DNA from: Limimonas halophila
Lineage (GTDB): Bacteria; Pseudomonadota; Alphaproteobacteria; Kiloniellales; Rhodovibrionaceae
Assembly (NCBI RefSeq): GCF_900100655.1
Contig: NZ_FNCE01000006.1
Span: 124,001-188,000, forward strand
Length of the DNA: 64,000 nt
Direction: 5' to 3'
Position numbers and translations under genes: made by a program. Numbering within the stretch: position 1 is the first letter of the stretch; the number at the start of each line of letters is the position of its first letter. The notes below the pieces were generated by a model, which was not told the DNA's origin, did no database searches, and saw nothing but the letters and a program-made list of their open reading frames with translations. Below are positions 44,255 through 52,847 of the stretch, one piece after another.

Positions 44255-45268
44255 ATGATGACGCGCGGTGGATCCTGGCTCGGCCTCGCGGCCGGCTGCG
44301 CGGCGTGGCTGGCGGTCGCGGCCACGGCGTCGGCGGCGGACGTTCCCGGTTCGTGGGCGGACGCCTTCCCGGAGACGAACTTCGACAAGCACGCGGTGGC
44401 CTACGACACCATCATCTCCGGCGGCGTGCCCAAGGACGGCATCCCCTCGATCGACGAGCCGACCTTCGAGCCCGTCGACAAACGCGCCGACTGGCTGGCG
44501 CCCAAGGAACCGGTGATCGGGCTGAGCGTCGACGGCGACGCGCGCGCCTATCCGCTGCGGATCATGACGTACCACGAGATCGTCAACGACCGCATCGGCG
44601 GTAAGCCCGTGGCCGTCACCTACTGCCCGCTGTGCAACACCGCCATCGCCTTCGAGGCGACCTTCGAGGGCCAGCGCCTGACCTTCGGCACCACGGGCAA
44701 GCTGCGCTATTCCGATCTGGTCATGTACGACCGCCAGACCGGCACCTGGTGGCAGCAGTTCACCGGGCGCGGCATCGTGGGCGAGCACAGCGGCAAGAAG
44801 CTGGAGATGCTGCCGGCGCGCCTCATGGCCTGGCAGGACTTCCGCGAGCAGCACCCGGACGGCCGCGTGCTCGTGCCCACGAACCCGCACGCGCGCCCCT
44901 ACGGCCGCAACCCCTACGCCGGCTACGACAGTTCCAAGAAGCCCTTCCTCTACGACGGCGAGCTGCCGGAGAAGGTTCCGGCCATGGCGCGCGTGGCCGC
45001 GGTCGGCGATCAGGCGTGGAGCTTCGAGCTGCTGCGCGAGAAGGGCACGATCGAACGCGGCGACCTCGTGATCTCGTGGGAGCCGGGGCAGCGCTCCGCC
45101 CTGGACGCGCGCGAGGTATCCAAGGGCCGCGAGGTGGGCAGCGTGGTGGCGCAGCGGCGCCAGGATGACGGCACCATGAAAGACGTGCCCGTGCACGTGA
45201 CCTTCGGCTTCGCCTTCCACGCCTTCCATCCCGAGGGCACGATCCATGTCCTCGAGGACGCCGGCTGA
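44255..45268 (+). CDS. DUF3179 domain protein, exported
   Basis: A 337-aa protein with a signal peptide (about 1-28, WLAVAATASAA). It contains the DUF3179 signature: TYHEIVND, then VTYCPLCNTAIAFEA (about 115-130) with the CPLC cysteine pair, and later TGTWWQQFTGRGIVGEH. The family is periplasmic and uncharacterised; the CxxC suggests redox or metal binding. Two ATGs at 44255 and 44258 are both possible starts. Single gene on this strand between minus-strand neighbours. Confidence 0.85.
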   Translation: MMTRGGSWLGLAAGCAAWLAVAATASAADVPGSWADAFPETNFDKHAVAYDTIISGGVPKDGIPSIDEPTFEPVDKRADWLAPKEPVIGLSVDGDARAYPLRIMTYHEIVNDRIGGKPVAVTYCPLCNTAIAFEATFEGQRLTFGTTGKLRYSDLVMYDRQTGTWWQQFTGRGIVGEHSGKKLEMLPARLMAWQDFREQHPDGRVLVPTNPHARPYGRNPYAGYDSSKKPFLYDGELPEKVPAMARVAAVGDQAWSFELLREKGTIERGDLVISWEPGQRSALDAREVSKGREVGSVVAQRRQDDGTMKDVPVHVTFGFAFHAFHPEGTIHVLEDAG

Positions 45269-45283
45269 CCCGGCGCGGGCGCG

Positions 45284-46411
45284 TCAGGCGCCCGCGTCGA
45301 AGCGGTCCGGCCGCAGATCGGCCAGCGGGATGTCGGGCATGGATACCTCGCGCCCGGCCAGCAGGTCGGCGGAAATGCGCGACACGGCGGGGGCGGTCTG
45401 GATGCCGTAGCCGCCCTGTCCCGCCAGCCAGAAAAAGCCCGGCTCGCGCGGGTCGGCGCCGATCACGGGGGTGTGGTCGGGCGCGAAGGTGCGCTGGCCC
45501 GCCCAGCTCTGCGCGATGCGGCGCACGCTGAGCGCGGTGTGGCGCTCCAGGCGGTCGGCGGCGACGGCGACGTCCAGCTCGTCGGGGCGCACGTCGCCCG
45601 GATCGGTGGGCGTGGCGTCCGCCGGGGATACGAGCAGGTGGCCGGACTCCGGCTTGAAGTAGAAGGTGCCCGAGATGTCGAGCACCATGGGCCAGCCGGC
45701 GCTGTCCATCTCCGGCGTGGTGTCCGCCAGGATCGCCGAGCGCTGCTTGGGCGTGAAGCCGAGCTGCCGCACGCCGGCCATGCGCGCGATCGCATCCACC
45801 CAGGCGCCGGCCGCGTTCACCAGCGTCGCCGCAGTCCACGTGGCGGCGTCCGTGCGCACCCGCCACGTGCCGCCCGCGCGCTCGATCGTCTCGATCTCCG
45901 CGCCGGTCACGGCCTCACCGCCCAGCTTCTTGAACTGGGCCAAGTAGCCCTGGTGCAGCGCCGCGACGTCGATCTCCTCGGCGGCATCGGCGGCGGCCGC
46001 ACGGCCCACCACCTCGCGCTTCAGCACGGGGCAACGCGCCAGCGCCTCGTCCACGGAGATCTCGCTGAGCGTGAGGCTCTGGGCCAACTCCTGCTCGAAG
46101 GCCGCATCCTCGCCCGGCACGGCGAAGGAGAGCAGCCCGCGCGGCGTCAGCAGCGGCTTGTCGCTGAAGCCGGCCGGCGGATCGCGGAAGAAGGCGCCGC
46201 TGGCCTGTGTCAGCGCGCGGATGACGGGCGGGCCGTAGTCGACGATGTACATGGCCGCCGAGCGGCCGGTGGCGTGGTAGCCCGGCTGGCGCTCGCCTTC
46301 CAGCACGACGATCCCGCCCCCGTCGCCGCGATCCGCCGCCAGGGTGGCCGCGAGCGAGGCGCCGGCGATGCCGCCGCCCACGATCAGGATGTCCGCCTCG
46401 CGGTCCGCCAT
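45284..46411 (-). CDS. FAD-dependent oxidoreductase, D-amino-acid-oxidase family
   Basis: A 375-aa DAO-family flavoprotein, ATG 46411 with GGGAGG upstream. The ADP-binding motif is ILIVGGGIAGASLAATLA (9-26). Typical family blocks follow: GYHATGRSAAM, VNAAGAWVDAIARMAG, and the C-terminal GQGGYGIQTAPA, which holds the flavin. Likely substrates are amino or hydroxy acids (GlcD/LhgO-like members occur), but no specific residue fixes this. Divergent from the DUF1127 gene. Confidence 0.82.
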   Translation of the reverse strand: MADREADILIVGGGIAGASLAATLAADRGDGGGIVVLEGERQPGYHATGRSAAMYIVDYGPPVIRALTQASGAFFRDPPAGFSDKPLLTPRGLLSFAVPGEDAAFEQELAQSLTLSEISVDEALARCPVLKREVVGRAAAADAAEEIDVAALHQGYLAQFKKLGGEAVTGAEIETIERAGGTWRVRTDAATWTAATLVNAAGAWVDAIARMAGVRQLGFTPKQRSAILADTTPEMDSAGWPMVLDISGTFYFKPESGHLLVSPADATPTDPGDVRPDELDVAVAADRLERHTALSVRRIAQSWAGQRTFAPDHTPVIGADPREPGFFWLAGQGGYGIQTAPAVSRISADLLAGREVSMPDIPLADLRPDRFDAGA

Positions 46412-46622
46412 TCGTCGCCTCCCTCAACCCGGTGCGGGGCGCACGCTGCCAGCTCGGTGGGGCCGGCGGCCACGCATTCTTACGCGATCGCCCGGCCGCG
46501 GCTTCGCGCAGCCTGAACGCGGCTCAAGCCGGCTTGCACCCTTGTCGCTGGTGCGCACTCCGGCTGAGCGGGACACTCGATCCAGGACCTTCGGGTTCCC
46601 AAGCTCAGCTGGAGGAAACGCC

Positions 46623-46883
46623 ATGACCGCCCATCATCTGCCGACCGCCACCCGCCCCAACGCTTCCACCGGCTTCGGCATCCGCCTCGCGGCCCGGGTC
46701 GCGGCCGTCCTCGATGCCGGGGCGCGGCGCCGGCGCATCGCCCGCACGGTGCGCGCCCTGGAGCGCATGGACGACCGCAGCCTGACCGACATTGGCGTGC
46801 GCCGCCAGGACATCCGCTCGGTGGCCCGGCGCGTCGAGGACACGGGCGGGGACCTGCACGACGCGCTGCCCCCGCACGATTGA
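46623..46883 (+). CDS. DUF1127 domain protein
   Basis: A small 86-aa protein from ATG 46623, with GGAGG seven bases upstream. The C-terminal half carries the DUF1127 (YjiS-like) signature: RTVRALERMDDRSLTDIGVR followed by RQDIRSVAR. The N-terminal 35 residues are a poorly conserved Ala/Arg-rich leader. The family is abundant in alphaproteobacteria; some members bind RNA or regulate phosphate and carbon genes. Role here unknown. Divergent from the FAD oxidoreductase. Confidence 0.85.
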   Translation: MTAHHLPTATRPNASTGFGIRLAARVAAVLDAGARRRRIARTVRALERMDDRSLTDIGVRRQDIRSVARRVEDTGGDLHDALPPHD

Positions 46884-46942
46884 ACCGGACGCCGCCCCAC
46901 GCTCGCGCAACCCGGGCGGGCGCGACGTGCATCCGGCAGCCG

Positions 46943-47860
46943 TCAGCCGCCCGGCGCCGGTTCCCGGTCGGCGGCGAGCTGCCGGATCCAGCGCATGACG
47001 CGGCGCGCCGCCGCCGTCGGGGTGACGTCCGCGGGCGTGCACAGGTAGTAGCCGGCTTGCGTGGTGTGGCCGGTGCCGAAGGGGGTCACCAGGGCGCCCT
47101 TGGCCAGGTGCTCGTCCACCAGCGGGCGCCGGCCCATGGCGATGCCCAGGCCGTGCTCGGCGCCCTCCAGCACCTGCCCGGGGCCGTTGAGCACCATCGC
47201 CCCGTGCGTGGACGGCGGCGTCAGCCCTTGGGCGCGCGTCCACTCCGTCCACTCCTCCGGGTGCAGATCGCTGACGATCAGGCGCGCGCGGGCGAGCGCC
47301 GCCTCGGGGGCGCTTGCCGCGTCGGCGTCGAGATAGCCGGGGCTGCACACGGGAAAGCTCTGCTGCTCGAAGAGGAAGGCGCTGTCGAGGCCCGGCCAGC
47401 CGCCCTGCCCGTGCCGGATGGCCAGGTCGATCTGGTCGCGGCGCAGGTCGCACAGCCGCGCGGTGGTGACGAACTTGAGGTCGATGCCCGGGCAGTGCTC
47501 CTCGAACGAGGTCATGTTCGGGATGAGCCACAGGCTCGCCAGGGAGGGCGGCACGGTCAGCGCGACCTGCGCCCGGTCGGGCGGGCCCAGCAGGTCGGCC
47601 GTGGCCTCGCGGATGCGTGCCACCGCCGGATCCACGGCGTCGAAGTAGCGCCGGCCGGCGTCGGTGAGGTCCAGGCGCGGGCCGCTGCGGTCGAACAGCG
47701 CCACGCCCAGGAAGTCCTCCAGGCGGCGCACCTGGTGGCTGACCGCGGATTCGGTGACGCCCAGATCCTCGGCCGCATCCTTCAGCTTGCCGCGCCGCGC
47801 GGCGGCGTGGAAGGCGCGCAGACCGGCGAAGGGCGGAAGCGGGCTCGCGGGCTCGGGCAT
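46943..47860 (-). CDS. LysR-family transcriptional regulator (GcvA-like)
   Basis: A 305-aa regulator; ATG 47860 is chosen over an in-frame extension to 47974. The winged HTH (about 12-70) reads LRAFHAAARRGKLKDAAEDL, then TESAVSHQVRRLEDFLG. The effector-binding domain follows (about 95-300) and resembles GcvA/AmpR (VALTVPPSLASLWLIPNM; GLGIAMGRRPLV). Divergent from the EamA transporter with 134 bp between starts, so it likely controls that gene. Confidence 0.85.
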   Translation of the reverse strand: MPEPASPLPPFAGLRAFHAAARRGKLKDAAEDLGVTESAVSHQVRRLEDFLGVALFDRSGPRLDLTDAGRRYFDAVDPAVARIREATADLLGPPDRAQVALTVPPSLASLWLIPNMTSFEEHCPGIDLKFVTTARLCDLRRDQIDLAIRHGQGGWPGLDSAFLFEQQSFPVCSPGYLDADAASAPEAALARARLIVSDLHPEEWTEWTRAQGLTPPSTHGAMVLNGPGQVLEGAEHGLGIAMGRRPLVDEHLAKGALVTPFGTGHTTQAGYYLCTPADVTPTAAARRVMRWIRQLAADREPAPGG

Positions 47861-47994
47861 GGCGGGAAAATACCGCCGTTCACGCACCCGCGTCGAGCGG
47901 ACACGGCAACCGCAGGCTCGGATCACCCCGGCGAGGCTGGTATAGCGGCCCGCGCTGCCCATGCGCATGCCCATCAGCTCCCCCTGGAGGCCGC

Positions 47995-48921
47995 GTGAAG
48001 ATCGTCATCCTGCTTGCGCTGGTCACGCTCGCCGAGGCGACCATCGGCGTCTTCGTCAAGCTGACGGCGGGCGCGATCCCGATCCAGACGCTGAACTTCT
48101 ACGCGCTGGCGTTCGCGGCGCTCTTCCTGCGGGTCGGCCTGCCGCCGGCGACCGGCCTTCCCGTGCGCTTTCCCTGGAACAACCTGCGCGACACCGTCAT
48201 CGTCGGGGCGCTGATCGCGGCGCAGATCAGCGTCTTCAACTTCGCCATGACCAGGGCCCCGATCGCCAACGTCGTCGTTTTCTGGAGCGTGGCGCCCTTC
48301 TTCGTCTTCATCTTCTCGGCGCTCTTCCTGGGCGAGCGGCCCCGGCGCGTGCACATCCTCATCTTCCTACTGGCGCTGGCCGGGATCTACGTGGCCAAGC
48401 CGCTGGAAGGCGGGCACATGGTGGGCAACCTCGTCGCGCTCGCCGACGGCGCGGTTTACGCCGCGATGGTCGTCTACCTGCGCTCGGAGGGCAAAACGGA
48501 AACCAGCAACGACATCCTCTGGTTCATGACGGCGGCGGCGATCTTCCTCTCCCCCGCGCTGGCGATCTTCGGGCCAGGGGACGTCACGCGCCTGCTCGCC
48601 TACGACGCGCTCCCGGTGGACCTGCCGGTGATGCTGTGGGCTGCCTGCCTGGGCGTGATCTCCACGGGCGTGGCCTACCTGTGCATCAGCATCGTGCTGC
48701 GGCGCATCAACGCGAACGTCTATTCGCTGGTGGACATCATCGTCTCGCCCATCGTGGCGGCGATCCTGGGCTACCTCGTCTTCGGCGAGGTGCCGGCGAG
48801 CAGCGTGGTGCTGGGCGGGGCGCTGCTGCTCGGCTCGGGCTTCTGGCTGACGTACGAGATGTCGAAGACGGGGACGCCGCAGCGCCGCGACACCGTCGCC
48901 GCGCGCCGGCGCAAGGCGTAA
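47995..48921 (+). CDS. EamA/DMT-family transporter
   Basis: A 308-aa membrane protein with two EamA repeats and about ten hydrophobic helices, GTG start at 47995 with GGAGG upstream. Repeat 1 begins LVTLAEATIGVFVKLTAGA, repeat 2 near 150 (GNLVALADGAVYAAMVVYL). The family exports amino acids and metabolites. Divergent from a LysR-type regulator; substrate unknown. Confidence 0.85.
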   Translation: MKIVILLALVTLAEATIGVFVKLTAGAIPIQTLNFYALAFAALFLRVGLPPATGLPVRFPWNNLRDTVIVGALIAAQISVFNFAMTRAPIANVVVFWSVAPFFVFIFSALFLGERPRRVHILIFLLALAGIYVAKPLEGGHMVGNLVALADGAVYAAMVVYLRSEGKTETSNDILWFMTAAAIFLSPALAIFGPGDVTRLLAYDALPVDLPVMLWAACLGVISTGVAYLCISIVLRRINANVYSLVDIIVSPIVAAILGYLVFGEVPASSVVLGGALLLGSGFWLTYEMSKTGTPQRRDTVAARRRKA

Positions 48922-48979
48922 GCTCCCCCAAACCCCACCCGCGTGGCGCATCCGCGCCGATCGACCCCGGACGGACCCC

Positions 48980-49993
48980 ATGCCCACCTTCACCTACGAC
49001 GAGCAGATCGCATCCCAGCCCGCCGCCGTGCGGGACGCGCTCGGCAGCATCGCCGCCCCCGCCCTCGACCCCGCGCGGCCGGTCGTCTTCACCGGCATCG
49101 GCACCTCGCTGCACGCCTGCCGCATCGCCGCGCGGTGGACGGCCGCGCTCACCGACGGCGCCATCCGCCCGCACGCGGTCGAAGCGCACGAGCTGGCCGG
49201 GCAGGCGCCGCTGCGCGCCGACGATCAGGTGGTCGTGGTCAGCCACCGCGGCAGCAAGCGCTTCCCCAACGCGGTGCTCCAGCGGGCGCGCGACGTGGGC
49301 GCGCGCACGGTCGCGGTCACGGGCGACGGCCCGCACGAACCCGACGCGGACACCGTGCTGCGCACTTGCGCGGGCGAGCGCGCGGCCACCCACACCGTCT
49401 CCTACCTGACGGCGCTGGCGGCGCTGGGGCGGCTGGTCGCCGGGCTGCTGGGCGAGGCGGCGGCGCGGCCGCTGACGGCGGCGCTCGCCGCCGTGCCCGA
49501 GCATCTCCAGCAGGCGGTGGACGCCCCCGCGCCCGTCGCGGCCGCCGAGCAGCTGGCGGCGCGATCGCCGCTCGTGATGGCGGGCTTCGGCCTGGACGCC
49601 GTGACGGCCGGCGAAGCGGCGCTCAAGATCAAGGAAGGCGCCTACCTGTGGGCCGAGGGCATGTCCGTGGAAGCGGCGCTGCACGGCCCGGCCGCGGTGT
49701 ACCAGGAGCCGGCGGCCATGGTGACGATCGCGCCCGCGGGTGACGACGGTGGGCGCATCGGCCAGCTTCAGCAGCTCGGCCGCGACCTGGGGCTGCCGGT
49801 CGTCACCTGTGCCAGCGAACCGGAGGCCGACCTCTGGTTCCCGGAAGCCCCCGCGATGGTGCAGCCCATGCTGTCCATCGTGCCGCTGCAACGCCTCGTC
49901 GCCGAACTGGCGCGCCTTCGGGGCACCAACCCGGACACGATCCGCACCGACGAAGAGCCCTGGGCCTCGGCGATGAAGCGCGTCAGGCTGTAG
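48980..49993 (+). CDS. SIS-domain sugar-phosphate isomerase-like protein
   Basis: A 337-aa protein with two SIS domains as in the isomerase half of GlmS or in AgaS/FrlB-type deglycases. The first binding loop is FTGIGTSLHACRIAARW and VVVSHRGSKRFPN; the second includes LVMAGFGLDAVTAGEAALKIKE and AAAYxEP-like AALHGPAAVYQEP. No glutaminase domain is present, so this is not GlmS. The substrate is probably an amino-sugar or glycated amino-acid phosphate. Confidence 0.75.
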   Translation: MPTFTYDEQIASQPAAVRDALGSIAAPALDPARPVVFTGIGTSLHACRIAARWTAALTDGAIRPHAVEAHELAGQAPLRADDQVVVVSHRGSKRFPNAVLQRARDVGARTVAVTGDGPHEPDADTVLRTCAGERAATHTVSYLTALAALGRLVAGLLGEAAARPLTAALAAVPEHLQQAVDAPAPVAAAEQLAARSPLVMAGFGLDAVTAGEAALKIKEGAYLWAEGMSVEAALHGPAAVYQEPAAMVTIAPAGDDGGRIGQLQQLGRDLGLPVVTCASEPEADLWFPEAPAMVQPMLSIVPLQRLVAELARLRGTNPDTIRTDEEPWASAMKRVRL

Positions 49994-50027
49994 GCCGTCC
50001 ATGCACGCCACGGCGCGGGAGACGGCG

Positions 50028-50663
50028 ATGCGGCTGGTGATCGGGAACAAGAATTATTCCTCGTGGTCGCTGCGGGCGTGGCTGGCGCTGGTGCAGACCG
50101 GCCTGCCCTTCGACGAGGTCGTCATCCCGCTGGACCGCGCGGACACGGCGGCGGCGATCCGCGCGTATTCGCCGGCCGGCAAGGTGCCCGTGCTGCTGGA
50201 CGGCGGGCTGACGGTCTGGGACAGCCTCGCCATCGGGGAATACCTGGCCGAGCAGGCGCCGGCCGCCGGGCTGTGGCCCGCCGACCCCGAGGCCCGCGCG
50301 GTCGCGCGCGCTGTGGCGGCGGAAATGCACAGCGGTTTCGCCGCCCTGCGCCGCGAGATGCCCATGGACGTGCGCACGCGCGCGCCCAAGACGCCGGACG
50401 CGGCCGTGCGGGCGGACATCGACCGCATCGTCGCGATCTGGGACGATTGCCGCGCCCGCTTCGGCGCGGGCGGGCCCTTCCTCTTCGGGCCCTTCACCCT
50501 GGCCGACGCCGCGTATGCGCCCGTGGCCTCGCGCTTCGTCACCTACGAGGTGGCGCTGCCGGCGACCGCGCGCGCCTATGTGGATGCCGTGATGGCGCAT
50601 CCGCCCATGCGCGACTGGGTCGCGGCCGCCGCCGAGGAACCCTGGGTCATCGACGATCCGTGA
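50028..50663 (+). CDS. Glutathione S-transferase family protein
   Basis: A 211-aa GST; GGGAG before ATG 50028 decides this start over ATG 50001. The thioredoxin-fold N-terminus reads LVIGNKNYSSWSLRAWLALV with the glutathione loop GKVPVLLDGGLTVWDSLAI (about 48-66). The helical C-terminal domain follows. The NKNYSSWSLR start marks a bacterial GST subgroup close to YfcF/maleylacetoacetate isomerase-like proteins. Substrate unknown. Confidence 0.85.
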   Translation: MRLVIGNKNYSSWSLRAWLALVQTGLPFDEVVIPLDRADTAAAIRAYSPAGKVPVLLDGGLTVWDSLAIGEYLAEQAPAAGLWPADPEARAVARAVAAEMHSGFAALRREMPMDVRTRAPKTPDAAVRADIDRIVAIWDDCRARFGAGGPFLFGPFTLADAAYAPVASRFVTYEVALPATARAYVDAVMAHPPMRDWVAAAAEEPWVIDDP

Positions 50664-50693
50664 TCACCAGCCGAGCGACCCGACGCACCCACC

Positions 50694-51326
50694 ATGCCGC
50701 TGCTGCCCGCTTGGGAGCTGCTGGCTCCCTTCCTCGTCGCCGCGCTGGCGCTCAACCTGACGCCGGGCGCGGACATGACCTACACCATCGCGCGCACGGC
50801 CGCGCAGGGGCGCGCCGCCGGCTTCGCCTCGGCCGCGGGCATCCTCGCCGGCGTCGGGCTGCACACCGTGGCCGCCGCCGCGGGGCTGTCGGCGCTGCTG
50901 CGCGCCTCGCCCGAGGCTTTCATCGCCGTGAAGTGGGCCGGCGCGGCGTATCTGTTCTACCTGGCCGCGCGCATGCTGCTGTCGAAACCGGACACGGGCG
51001 GCCCCGCCATGGCAGACGCGCGGCTGCGCCGCGTGTTCGGGCAGGCCGTGGTGGTCAACGTGCTGAATCCCAAGGTGGCGCTGTTCGTGCTGGCGTTCCT
51101 GCCGCAGTTCATCGCCCCGGACGCCGCCTACCCGGCGGCGCAAATCCTGGTGCTGGGCACGATCTTCAACCTGGGCGGCTTCGCCGTGAACGCGGCCGTG
51201 GCGGCGCTGGTGGGCGCCGGCGCCGCGCGGCTGCGCACCAGCCAGCGCTTCGCCACCTGGATGACGCGGCTGTCCGGCACCGTCCTGGCGGGGCTCGCCG
51301 TCCGGCTCGTGCTGGTCGAGCGGTAG
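50694..51326 (+). CDS. LysE/RhtB-family exporter
   Basis: A 210-aa membrane protein with about six helices. The LysE/RhtB signature is visible in ALNLTPGADMTYTIARTAAQGRAAGFASAAGI (about 14-45) and VNVLNPKVALFVLAFLPQFI (near 115-135). The family exports amino acids or homoserine lactones. Follows the GST gene by 30 bp, same strand. No substrate can be assigned. Confidence 0.88.
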   Translation: MPLLPAWELLAPFLVAALALNLTPGADMTYTIARTAAQGRAAGFASAAGILAGVGLHTVAAAAGLSALLRASPEAFIAVKWAGAAYLFYLAARMLLSKPDTGGPAMADARLRRVFGQAVVVNVLNPKVALFVLAFLPQFIAPDAAYPAAQILVLGTIFNLGGFAVNAAVAALVGAGAARLRTSQRFATWMTRLSGTVLAGLAVRLVLVER

Positions 51327-51375
51327 CGACCCCGAACCGTGGGCCGGGCGCGGATCGGCGCCGCCAAACATAAAA

Positions 51376-51404
51376 CGGCCGGACGGCATCACGCCGCCCG
51401 GCCG
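51376..51404 (-). terminator. Rho-independent terminator of the type I secretion operon
   Basis: CGGCCGG (51376-51382) pairs with CCGGCCG (51398-51404) around a smaller CGGC/GCCG stem. Read on the minus strand the hairpin is followed by TTTTATGTTT, a good U tract. It terminates the adaptor/ATPase operon and may also stop the convergent exporter gene. Confidence 0.75.
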
Positions 51405-51456
51405 CGTGTCTCCCCGGCATGGGGCGCCATGCCAGTGCCTGTCAGCCCCGTCGGGG

Positions 51457-52821
51457 TCAGCTCTTGAAGGCGGTGGACATCGCCTCGGTGAGCGGGTTGA
51501 TGAGATATTCAAGCATCGTCCGCTCGCCGGTCTTGATAAAGACCTGGGCGGGCATCCCGGCCTGAAGCTTCTTGCCGCCGAGCTTTTCCAGCTCCTCCGA
51601 CCCGATCTTCACGCGCGCCTTGTAGAAGGACTTGTTGTTTTCCTCCCGCACGATGCGGTCGGCGGAAACCGTCTTCACCTTGCCGAAAAGAACCGGGGTG
51701 GTGCGCATGTCGAAGGCGCTCAGGCGGACCTCGGCCTTCTGGCCTTCCTTGACCTGGTCGATGTCGCGCGGCTTGACCTCCGCCTCGACGATCAGCTCGT
51801 CGTCCGTCGGGATGATCTGCATGATCTTCTGGCCGGGCCGCACCACCGCACTGTCCTCGGTGTGGATCTTCATGTTCTGCACCACGCCGGCCTGGGGCGC
51901 GCTGATCGTGGTCCGGGCCAACTTTTCGTTCGCCATGACCAGCTGCTTGCGCAACTCGGTGACGCGGTCCTCGACCTTGCGCAGCTCGCTGACGACCTTT
52001 TCCTGAAACTCCTGGCGCACCTGTTCGATCTGCAACTCGGCCTTGCTGATCTGCGCCTGGGCGCGCGCGATCGAGGCCTGGTCGGCGCCGATGTCCCCTT
52101 CAAGCTGGGCGAGCTGACGCTCGCGCTGGAGCACACGCGTTTTCGGGAAGAGCCCCTGCTCGTGCAGCTTGCGCAGGCTCTTGAGTTCGTTGGTGAGGAT
52201 ATCGGTCTGGCGCCGCTTGCTGGCCAGCTGCGCCCGCACGCCGCCGATTTCCTGTTCCAGCCGCTGGATCTTCTGCTTCTGGATCGCGACCTGCCCCTCG
52301 CGCGTGCGCTGGCGCTCGGCGAAGCTGCTGCGCTCACCCGCCATGATCGCGCGGACCTGGGGCTGATCGCGGCGGCGCGTCAGCTCCTCGGGAAAGTCGA
52401 TCGACGCCTTGCCGTCGCGTTCCGCGAGCAGGCGCGCCCGGCGGGCCAGCGCCGAGTCCAGCTTGGCACGCACGGATTCCACCTGGGCCTTGGCCTCGGT
52501 GCCGTCGAGCTGGACAAGCACCTCGCCGCGCTTCACGGCGTCGCCGTTCTGGACGAGGATGTTCTTGATGACGCCGCCGTCCAGGTGCTGGACCGTCTTG
52601 CGGTTGCTTTCCACCACGACCGTCCCCGGCGCCACGGAGGCGCTGTCCAGCGGTGCCATCGCCGCCCAGGTGCCGAAGCCCGCGAACGCCACCATGATGA
52701 TGGCGATGCCGATGAGGACGGCCTTGTTCGGCCCGCTCGGCTGATAGGGGCGGTCGTCGCGCTCCTGGCTGTCGCCGGCGCTGGGGAGCTGAACGACGTT
52801 GGGCTGTTCCTCGGAGGACAT
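51457..52821 (-). CDS. Type I secretion periplasmic adaptor (HlyD/PrsE family)
   Basis: Membrane-fusion protein that joins an inner-membrane ABC exporter to TolC, 454 aa. One membrane helix near 33-52 (KAVLIGIAIIMVAFAGFGTW), a lipoyl/beta-barrel part (VVESNRKTVQHLDGGVIKNI), a long coiled coil (about 115-300) and a conserved C-terminal segment (GMPAQVFIKTGERTMLEYLI). This is the HlyD_D/PrsE type used for RTX proteins. Encoded just after its ATPase; no RTX substrate gene was found in the window. Confidence 0.9.
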   Translation of the reverse strand: MSSEEQPNVVQLPSAGDSQERDDRPYQPSGPNKAVLIGIAIIMVAFAGFGTWAAMAPLDSASVAPGTVVVESNRKTVQHLDGGVIKNILVQNGDAVKRGEVLVQLDGTEAKAQVESVRAKLDSALARRARLLAERDGKASIDFPEELTRRRDQPQVRAIMAGERSSFAERQRTREGQVAIQKQKIQRLEQEIGGVRAQLASKRRQTDILTNELKSLRKLHEQGLFPKTRVLQRERQLAQLEGDIGADQASIARAQAQISKAELQIEQVRQEFQEKVVSELRKVEDRVTELRKQLVMANEKLARTTISAPQAGVVQNMKIHTEDSAVVRPGQKIMQIIPTDDELIVEAEVKPRDIDQVKEGQKAEVRLSAFDMRTTPVLFGKVKTVSADRIVREENNKSFYKARVKIGSEELEKLGGKKLQAGMPAQVFIKTGERTMLEYLINPLTEAMSTAFKS

Positions 52822-52847
52822 GGTTCAGGCTACCTCGAAAACGGGGA

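Noticed and set aside
50001-50027. Upstream ATG for the GST gene
   Set aside because: GGGAG precedes the ATG at 50028, where the conserved GST fold begins; the extra nine residues are unsupported.
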